From the NCBI GenBank assembly GCA_038231615.1, contig JBBRLA010000323.1, positions 1-9,311 of the forward strand: a stretch of 9,311 bases of DNA, read 5' to 3'. Made by a program: the position numbers and the translations under genes. A model generated the notes under the pieces. That model searched no databases, was not told the origin of the DNA, and was given only the letters and a program-made list of their open reading frames with translations. Source of the stretch: JBBRLA01 sp038231615 (GTDB lineage Bacteria; Myxococcota_A; Polyangia; Palsa-1104; JAEUJZ01). Positions within the stretch are counted from its first letter, which is position 1; each line of letters opens with the position of its first letter. Below, in pieces: positions 5,824 to 9,311 of the stretch.

Positions 5824-6054
5824 TTACTTGTCGCCCGGATGGTTGTTGGTGTCCTTCGGACTGCCCAACTGGGACTGCGCGTCACCGGCCCCCGGCGGAG
5901 GGTTCTTCTCCGGACGCCCGTGCGTGCCGTCGTGCATCCCGGCGCTCCCCACCAGGTTGAAGCCGGGGCTCTCCTTGGCGGGGGCCTGGTCCTTGGCGTC
6001 GGTCTTTTCCTGGTTCGGCTGGGCCTGGCCCGGTTTCTGCGTCTTCTCTTCCAT
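5824..6054 (-). CDS. small disordered hypothetical protein
   Basis: Seventy-six residues from ATG 6054, opening MEEKTQKPGQAQPNQEKTDA. An AAGGAG lies 7 bases before this ATG; a GTG directly upstream (6057) is an alternative start. The composition is dominated by Pro, Gly, Lys, Gln and Asp with almost no hydrophobic core apart from FNLVGSAGMHDG, so the protein is probably unfolded alone or binds a partner. The downstream small gene at 5536 follows in the same direction. Not recognised. Both genes share strong ribosome binding sites and polar composition, and both end in disordered tails. Confidence 0.6.
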   Translation of the reverse strand: MEEKTQKPGQAQPNQEKTDAKDQAPAKESPGFNLVGSAGMHDGTHGRPEKNPPPGAGDAQSQLGSPKDTNNHPGDK

Positions 6055-6219
6055 CACGCCACTCCTTCTTCAGGGCTGAATAAGCAAACACCCGTGGGAG
6101 CCGCCCAGCCCCGGTTCAACATGCTCTCCACACTGGCAATCTGGGGCCGCCCCACCCAAGGTGCAAGGAAGGGTAGGCCGGTTTCCAGGATGGCCAATCA
6201 TTCCCTAGCTAGCTAAAGA

Positions 6220-6272
6220 GGAGCGGGAGACGTATGACCGAATCTGCGGCAATGAAGCAAAAATGGCGTGTG
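6220..6272 (+). repeat. imperfect inverted repeat, left copy
   Basis: Pairs with 7183-7233 read on the minus strand. The core is shared exactly (AATCTGCGGCAATGAAGC); the flanks GGAGCGG(G)AGA and AAATGG differ by a few substitutions and two one-base gaps. It contains a plausible SD and ATG (GGGAG...ATGACCGAATCTGCG) that opens a 21-residue reading MTESAAMKQKWRVPSSASRL ending in TAG. The rest of 6055-6445 shows no gene I can support; a TTGACT at 6364-6369 has no well-spaced -10. Confidence 0.7.
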
Positions 6273-6445
6273 CCAAGCAGCGCTTCGCGGCTCTTCTAGA
6301 CCGGCTGCTCAGCAGCGCGCTGCGCAAGCCTGCGTAGCTGCGCGATATTGCACCTGGCCTCGCTTGACTGGCGAGTCTGGGGATACATCTTAGCTATGTT
6401 CGCAATAACTTACCGCCGACTGATCAAAATCCAGGAGCACAGCCT

Positions 6446-6886
6446 ATGAAGTCTTTTAGTAAACTGACCTTCGCAGCCCCGATCCTCGCCACCTGCAGCC
6501 TGCTCGCCGCCTGCGGCGATACGGCGACGCTCACACCGAGCGTGACCATCCGCTCCCCGGCGGATAACTCCACCAACGTCCTGCCGGCGAACAAGCAGCT
6601 CCCGATCACCTTCGACACCAACTACAACCTGAAGGCGCCCGGTCAGTGCGGAAGCCTCGCCTCCTGCGGCAGCATCTATCTGTTGATTGACAGCACCAGC
6701 TGCAACCTCCCCTCCCAGGCTTATAACGCGCTGGTGGTCTCCAGCCCGGCGCTGGCTGACTTCAGCAAGTGCGCAACTCCAACCGGCCAGCACACCATCA
6801 CGATGGAGCTGCGCGACGACTCGGGCGCCAACGTCAAAGGCGTGCTCGGTGCGGTGATCGCCACGCTGAAGCTGAACATCACCTGA
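6446..6886 (+). CDS. secreted lipoprotein, Cys-rich, probable beta-sandwich
   Basis: This 146-residue protein starts at ATG 6446, preceded by CAGGAG 8 to 9 bases upstream. A lipoprotein signal peptide is clear: MKSFSKLTFAAPILATCSLL then lipobox L20-A-A-C23, so the mature protein would be lipidated at Cys23 and held at a membrane by its N-terminus. The mature part begins with SVTIRSPADNSTNV, a strand-turn pattern common in Ig-like and Big-type domains. It has four further cysteines (68, 74, 86, 109), enough for two disulfides. KAPGQCGS and CATPTGQHTITMELRDDSG resemble small lipoproteins I associate with myxobacteria; that is recollection, not a search. No enzyme motif is visible. It lies alone between the two halves of the inverted repeat. 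Confidence 0.85.
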   Translation: MKSFSKLTFAAPILATCSLLAACGDTATLTPSVTIRSPADNSTNVLPANKQLPITFDTNYNLKAPGQCGSLASCGSIYLLIDSTSCNLPSQAYNALVVSSPALADFSKCATPTGQHTITMELRDDSGANVKGVLGAVIATLKLNIT

Positions 6887-6976
6887 TGCACCGGCTTCCC
6901 CTGTCTCCCAGGATCTCACTCCGCCCGCACCGCAATCCTTGACTTCCCTCTCTCGGCGCACAAGATGTGATCGCGC

Positions 6977-7063
6977 ATGAACGTCCAGCCTCATGATGCC
7001 CCCTCGTGGACTCAGGTCAAGTGGCTCCGCACTCCCGAGCAGGCCCTGGAGCGCTGCCCATGA
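6977..7063 (+). CDS. possible 28-residue peptide or gene remnant
   Basis: ATG to TGA encodes MNVQPHDAPSWTQVKWLRTP then EQALERCP. The reading WTQVKWLRTPEQALERCP looks like real protein rather than random translation, but there is no ribosome binding site and no family is recognised. It ends 5 bases before the second 38-bp repeat, exactly the spacing seen between the STAND gene stop and the first repeat. It may be the end of a lost gene that once carried the repeat as its 3' region. Confidence 0.2.
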   Translation: MNVQPHDAPSWTQVKWLRTPEQALERCP

Positions 7064-7068
7064 GAGGT

Positions 7069-7106
7069 TGAGGTTAGGACGAATCACCCACCTCTCGACC
7101 CTCGGC
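7069..7106. repeat. 38-bp dispersed direct repeat, copy 2
   Basis: Same orientation as 5248-5285, 36 of 38 identical (G to A and A to C changes). The G to A change weakens the inner GGG/CCC part of the hairpin but leaves GAGGT/ACCTC intact. The two copies bracket 5286-7068, which holds the MFS tail, two small genes and the lipoprotein. Confidence 0.85.
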
Positions 7107-7133
7107 CACGCACTGGCCACACAGGTCCGGCCG

Positions 7134-7160
7134 ATTTTCAGTTTACATATTTCCAGTTAT
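7134..7160. repeat. two 12-bp direct repeats in an AT-rich patch
   Basis: ATTTTCAGTTTA (7134-7145) and ATTTCCAGTTAT (7149-7160) are spaced by 15 bases in an AT-rich patch unlike its GC-rich surroundings, followed by CGGCGACATTTCCC. Multiple short sites near an end are usual for insertion sequences such as the IS21 family. It directly adjoins the right inverted-repeat copy and transposase debris, so an element terminus is likely. Confidence 0.4.
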
Positions 7161-7182
7161 CGGCGACATTTCCCTACAGAGA

Positions 7183-7233
7183 CGCATACCATTTGCGCTT
7201 CATTGCCGCAGATTGGTCACACCTCTCCGCTCC
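7183..7233 (-). repeat. imperfect inverted repeat, right copy
   Basis: The minus-strand sequence mirrors 6220-6272, with an exact shared core of 18 bases and a missing G after TGACC. The two copies face inward and enclose about 910 bases containing the lipoprotein gene. It also forms the last codons of the minus-strand fragment ending at 7200. Confidence 0.7.
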
Positions 7234-7487
7234 CACGCCGGACAGCATGCGGTCCGCTCGGGGCGCTTGAGCGGGTCTTCCCCTCCGTGCAAGCACGCCA
7301 GCAGCCAGTTGCCCTGGGTCTCCAGGGTAGGCGGCCGGGCGGGCAGCAGCGGTGGCCGGAACGCCTGCGCGCGGTGCAGCCACTGTTCGTCCAGAGGGTA
7401 GGGGTTGGGGGTGGCCTTGAAGCGTTCGTGGGGCCGGCCCTGCTCGTCGATCTCCCCAGTGCGCGCGCCGGTATCGTAAGTGTAGAG
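7200..7487 (-). pseudogene. unrecognised C-terminal protein fragment
   Basis: An open minus-strand frame without a start codon gives 95 residues. It begins LYTYDTGARTGEIDEQGRPH, continues ERFKATPNPYPLDEQWLHRA, and contains GNWLLACLHGGEDPLKRPER before the stop TGA at 7202-7200. Codon third positions are GC-rich in this frame, and the text reads like a real globular protein. The opposite-strand and other minus frames here are Arg/Pro/Ala-rich shadows. Upstream it meets the IS91-type fragment at about 7488, so it looks cut by that element. I do not recognise the family. Its last residues lie inside the right inverted-repeat copy, so the true end of the gene may also have been replaced. Confidence 0.4.
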
Positions 7488-7489
7488 CA

Positions 7490-7918
7490 GGCTCGGACAA
7501 CTACCTGTGCGCCGACGCGGACGGCTTTAATGTGCATGCCCACACCAGCGTTGGGGCGGGGCACAAAGAGGCGCGGGAACGTCTGTGCCGCTACGTCCTG
7601 CGGCCGGCGTTGTGCGGTCAGCGCCTGTCGCTGCTTCCCTCGGGCGACGTGGTTTTCACGTTAAAGCGTACATGGTCGGACGGCACCCAGTTTCTGATCT
7701 TTACCCCGATGGAACTGATTGAGAAGCTTGCGGTACTTATTCCCCCGCCGGGGCGGCATCTGGTTACCTACCATGGCGTGCTTTCGTCGGCAGCGCAGTG
7801 GCGCAACCTGATCGTGCCCGATGGACAGGCGGAGGCGGCCAAGGTGGAGCCCGACGAGCCCGTGCTCCCCGAAGGAGGAAGCGCTTCATTGCTCGTTGGC
7901 TTCTGCCCGAATCCGTAG
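7490..7918 (+). pseudogene. IS91-family (Y2) transposase, C-terminal fragment
   Basis: The frame has no proper start; it is best read from GSDNYLCADADGFNVHAHTS. It continues ERLCRYVLRPALCGQRLSLL, then FTLKRTWSDGTQFLIFTPME, then LIEKLAVLIPPPGRHLVTYH and GVLSSAAQWR. This run (DGFxxHA, RLcRYxxRP, LxLLPxGxVxxxLKRxWxDGTxxxxFxPxELIEKLAxLvPPPxxHlxxYHGVL) is the C-terminal part of IS91-type transposases (PF04986-like), which move by rolling-circle transfer. The N-terminal zinc-binding and catalytic regions with the active tyrosines are missing. After about 7860 the reading is probably foreign, and an antitoxin-like tail overlaps on the other strand. The fragment cannot be active. Confidence 0.8.
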
Positions 7919-7996
7919 AAGCTCTTGCTCGAATTCTTCGTAATCAGGATCGTTGGCCGAGCGCCCGAAAGTATCCAGCCAGGGATTACTCGACGA
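7886..7996 (-). pseudogene. antitoxin-like C-terminal fragment
   Basis: The minus frame ending at TGA 7888-7886 reads SSSNPWLDTFGRSANDPDYE, then EFEQELLRIRAEANEQ. A 'NPWLxxxGxxxxDPxxxEFxxxxxxxRxxxn' ending is common in small antitoxin-like proteins encoded beside PIN-domain toxins. Upstream (8000 and beyond) the frame runs into the G-rich repeat and becomes Pro/Arg low-complexity, so the N-terminus has been replaced. About 36 residues remain. The family call is from pattern memory. Confidence 0.35.
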
Positions 7997-7999
7997 GGG

Positions 8000-8092
8000 A
8001 AGGGACGGCGAGGGGCGAGGAGCGAGGGGAGGCGACGGCGAGGGGGCGGGGGCGAGGGGACGGCGACGGCGAGGGGGCGGGGGCGAGGGGAC
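8000..8092. repeat. G-rich, strand-biased tandem repeat
   Basis: A 30-base unit at 8031-8060 is repeated exactly at 8062-8091 (period 31), beginning GGCGACGGCGAGGGGGCGGG. Shorter related pieces (GGGACGGCGAGGGG, GCGAGGAGCGAGGGGA) precede it from 8000. The plus strand has no T for nearly the whole stretch and many runs of three or more G, so G-quadruplexes are possible. It runs directly into the first REP-like copy at 8085. Otherwise 7919-8230 holds no supportable gene. Confidence 0.9.
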
Positions 8093-8146
8093 GGTTCGCA
8101 ATTTCTCAGTTTTGGCCCAGCCTTTTGTTCCCATGCCCCTGCCCCG
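8085..8146. repeat. REP-like dispersed element, copy 1
   Basis: Begins GAGGGGACGGTTCGCAA and continues CTCAGTTTTGGCCCAGC, matching 9127-9163 at 33 of 37 positions. The match resumes with TCCCATGCCCCTGCCCCG (8129-8146). GGGGACGGTT heads resemble REP-type repeats that RAYT transposases mobilise; no RAYT gene is in the window. Confidence 0.75.
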
Positions 8147-8230
8147 ACAGAACTCCCAGCCTGAGGAGCGGGATCGATGAGCACATGAGTCGCTCTTGCC
8201 GACGGCCCGAATCCACGCTACTTTCTTTTC

Positions 8231-8461
8231 ATGTCGGTAAAAAAGCAGTTGGCAGCGGCGGTGGACGAACTCCCGGAGGCAGTGACCGTGGAGGACGCCT
8301 TCGCGCGCCTGTACCATGCCTTCAAGCAGAAGCAGCTGGGCACGGAGAGCAGCCAACGGCGCCAAGCTGCCGCCGCGCTGCGGCGTCTGTCGCTCCCGGT
8401 TGACGATGTCGCGGCCATGAAGCAGGAAAGCGTGCCGTCCCCGGATGAACTGCTGCCGTGA
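8231..8461 (+). CDS. vapB: VapB-type antitoxin
   Basis: Seventy-six residues. The N-terminus MSVKKQLAAAVDELPEAVTV then EDAFARLYHAFKQKQ fits small antitoxins that open with a helical dimerisation region. The tail LSLPVDDVAAMKQESVPSPD followed by ELLP is the kind of C-terminal toxin-wrapping segment typical of VapB partners of PIN toxins. The stop overlaps the next start in GTGA (8458-8461), the usual coupling of antitoxin and toxin. No ribosome binding site precedes ATG 8231 (the upstream bases are T-rich, CTTTCTTTTC), so it may be leaderless. Antitoxins of this kind normally repress their own promoter with the toxin. Here the toxin is truncated, so the gene is effectively an orphan antitoxin. 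Confidence 0.65.
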   Translation: MSVKKQLAAAVDELPEAVTVEDAFARLYHAFKQKQLGTESSQRRQAAAALRRLSLPVDDVAAMKQESVPSPDELLP

Positions 8462-8562
8462 TTCTCCTGGACGCCAACATCTTGATGTACGCGGCGGGCT
8501 TTTCCCGCCAGCTCTTCAACGGCCAGGAGGTGGACGACAGCGCAGGAGTGTGCTTAGCTTGA
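8458..8562 (+). pseudogene. vapC: VapC PIN-domain toxin, truncated after first strand
   Basis: From GTG 8458 the reading is VILLDANILMYAAG followed by FSRQLFNGQEVDDSAGVCLA and a TGA (8560-8562). VILLDANILMYA is the first strand of PIN ribonucleases, with the first catalytic Asp (residue 5). The other acidic residues and the remaining about 110 residues of a normal VapC are missing. The last 20 residues do not continue the fold, so the gene was cut near 8500. It overlaps the antitoxin by four bases. No RNase activity is expected. Confidence 0.7.
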
Positions 8563-8577
8563 TTTGGAGCGTGTGAT

Positions 8578-8817
8578 ATGACTCTTGAGCTGAATCGGCT
8601 GAAGGAGCAGTTGTTGGCCTTGCCGGAACCATCTCGCGCCTGGTTAGCGCAAGCTTTGATCACCAGCCTCGACGCCGAAAAGCCATCCGAGGTGGAATCT
8701 CTTTGGCTGAACGAGATTCGCCGACGAGACCAGGAAATCGCTGACGGAAAGCCTGTCCTGCGTCCTGCCACTGAAGTCATGCGGGACGCATATGAAAAGA
8801 TTCGATGCCGCAGGTAG
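8578..8817 (+). CDS. addiction-module antitoxin (unstable antitoxin family)
   Basis: Seventy-nine residues starting MTLELNRLKEQLLALPEPSR. The pattern of an N-terminal LxxLxxxxLxLPxxxRxxLAxxLixSLd segment, then VESLWLNEIRRRDQEIADGK, is that of the small 'addiction module' antitoxins (TIGR02574/PF09720 type). In these the C-terminal part, here GKPVLRPATEVMRDAYEKIR, covers the ParE/RelE toxin. The ribosome binding site GGAG lies 8 bases before the ATG. It overlaps the toxin gene by 13 bases, in another frame. It likely neutralises the toxin and autoregulates the operon. The gene appears intact. Confidence 0.9.
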   Translation: MTLELNRLKEQLLALPEPSRAWLAQALITSLDAEKPSEVESLWLNEIRRRDQEIADGKPVLRPATEVMRDAYEKIRCRR

Positions 8818-9098
8818 AGTACCACATCGCCGCTGACGAAGAACTCGTCTCGGCTGCGGTACACTATGAAGACTGCGAGCCGGGCCTTGGATTGTCTTTC
8901 CTCAAGGAAGTTGATCACGGCCTCCAGCAAATTGGCGCTCATCCTCATGCCTGGCCGGTTCTCGAAGGACACTTTCGTCGCTATCTCCTCAATCGCTTTC
9001 CCTTTGGCATGGTTTATCGGGCGACTGAAGAGCGCATCTTCATCATCGCAGTGATGCACTTGCATCGAGAGCCAGACTACTGGCGGCGTCGCGTCTAA
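8805..9098 (+). CDS. ParE/RelE-family toxin
   Basis: A 97-residue toxin from ATG 8805, starting MPQVEYHIAADEELVSAAVH. Family marks follow in order: strand 1 (VEYHIAADEELVSAAVHYE), a long helix pair (GLGLSFLKEVDHGLQQIGAHP), AWPVLEGHFRRYLLNRFPFG, then MVYRATEERIFIIAVMHLHR and EPDYWRRRV. The RRYLLNRFPFGMVYR and IIAVMHLHREPDYW stretches are characteristic of plasmid-stabilisation ParE/RelE proteins. Members are either gyrase poisons (ParE) or ribosome-dependent mRNA nucleases (RelE); the sequence alone does not decide. Length is normal and no disruption is seen. The start lies inside the antitoxin gene with only a weak ribosome binding site, so it is translationally coupled. Confidence 0.93.
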   Translation: MPQVEYHIAADEELVSAAVHYEDCEPGLGLSFLKEVDHGLQQIGAHPHAWPVLEGHFRRYLLNRFPFGMVYRATEERIFIIAVMHLHREPDYWRRRV

Positions 9099-9126
9099 AC
9101 TCGGAGGAAAGACGGACGAGGCGGAC

Positions 9127-9219
9127 GAGGGGACGGTTCGCAAAAACTCAGTCTTGGCCCAGCTCCGGCCAGCACCTCTGTGCAAGGAGCGCCGCCACCT
9201 GCTCCCATGCCCTGCCTCG
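9127..9219. repeat. REP-like dispersed element, copy 2, with insertion
   Basis: GAGGGGACGGTTCGCAA...CTCAGTCTTGGCCCAGC (9127-9163) matches copy 1 in the same orientation. Then 39 bases (9164-9202) not present in copy 1 intervene before homology returns with TCCCATGCCCTGCCTCG (9203-9219). The two copies flank the vapB and ParE cassette. Confidence 0.7.
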
Positions 9220-9245
9220 TTCCCCGCGGAGCAGATAGCTCGTTG

Positions 9246-9277
9246 CCGATGAGGATAACCCCAGCGATCCTCATCGG
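9246..9277. other. 11-bp perfect hairpin near the window end
   Basis: CCGATGAGGAT (9246-9256) pairs with ATCCTCATCGG (9267-9277) around loop AACCCCAGCG. No T run follows on either strand. An open plus frame MRITPAILIGRQQKGALHEA starts at 9250 and runs off the window, so the bases could instead be coding; that frame is too short to judge. Confidence 0.45.
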
Positions 9278-9311
9278 TCGCCAGCAAAAAGGAGCGCTGC
9301 ACGAAGCGGGC

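Noticed and set aside
6221..6337. Possible HsdS-like C-terminal remnant (QRFAALLDRLLSSALRKPA)
   Set aside because: Only about 20 residues resemble the end of type I specificity subunits, there is no start or upstream domain, and the bases are better explained by the inverted repeat plus chance.
8000..8092. CRISPR array from exact short repeats
   Set aside because: Only two exact units with a one-base gap and no spacers; low-complexity tandem duplication.
8322..9302. Long minus-strand open frame of 326 residues
   Set aside because: It is antisense to three well-supported toxin-antitoxin genes, is Ser/Arg-rich, and crosses a repeat element; a shadow frame.
9250..9311. Start of a gene MRITPAILIGRQQ... 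running off the window
   Set aside because: Only 20 codons are available, there is no ribosome binding site, and it begins inside a perfect hairpin; insufficient to call.

Overview
This is a GC-rich accessory region that looks like a defence and mobile-element island. No rRNA, tRNA or CRISPR array was seen. The best guess for the host is a soil Myxococcota-like (deltaproteobacterial) chromosome. That guess is weak: it rests on high GC, a Cys-rich lipoprotein of a style familiar from myxobacteria, and a TIR/NB-ARC/TPR protein.

Layout. 1-876: a possible insertion-sequence end, strong hairpins, a minus-strand Phd-type antitoxin remnant and an unrecognised small plus-strand gene whose middle is out of frame. 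877-2468 (minus): a two-gene unit with stop and start codons sharing one base, made of an ABC/SMC-like AAA ATPase and a small protein with a PD-(D/E)XK nuclease signature. This is the best candidate for an under-described anti-phage system. 2469-2692: a short divergent spacer with a perfect 16-bp palindrome on the ATPase start. 2693-5242 (plus): a TIR/NB-ARC/TPR STAND protein, readable over about 849 codons but broken by two opposite single-base indels in G runs. 5243-6060: a first copy of a 38-bp dispersed repeat, the C-terminal tail of an MFS (DHA2-like) transporter, and two small minus-strand genes with strong ribosome binding sites. 6061-7233: an inverted-repeat pair enclosing a lipoprotein gene and the second 38-bp repeat. 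7200-7996: mobile-element debris (IS91-type transposase C-terminus, an unrecognised minus-strand fragment, an antitoxin-like tail). 8000-9311: G-rich tandem repeats, a VapB antitoxin with a VapC toxin cut to its first strand, and an intact antitoxin/ParE pair, bracketed by two copies of a REP-like element.

Function. The ATPase/nuclease pair and the TIR-STAND protein are divergent neighbours with the architecture of phage-sensing immunity: an ATPase or STAND sensor coupled to a nuclease or NAD-consuming effector. The toxin-antitoxin modules and element scars fit a fast-turnover island. Three genes or gene segments are disrupted by one-base changes in or near short G or T runs, often in compensating pairs, so base-level assembly error must be excluded before they are called pseudogenes.
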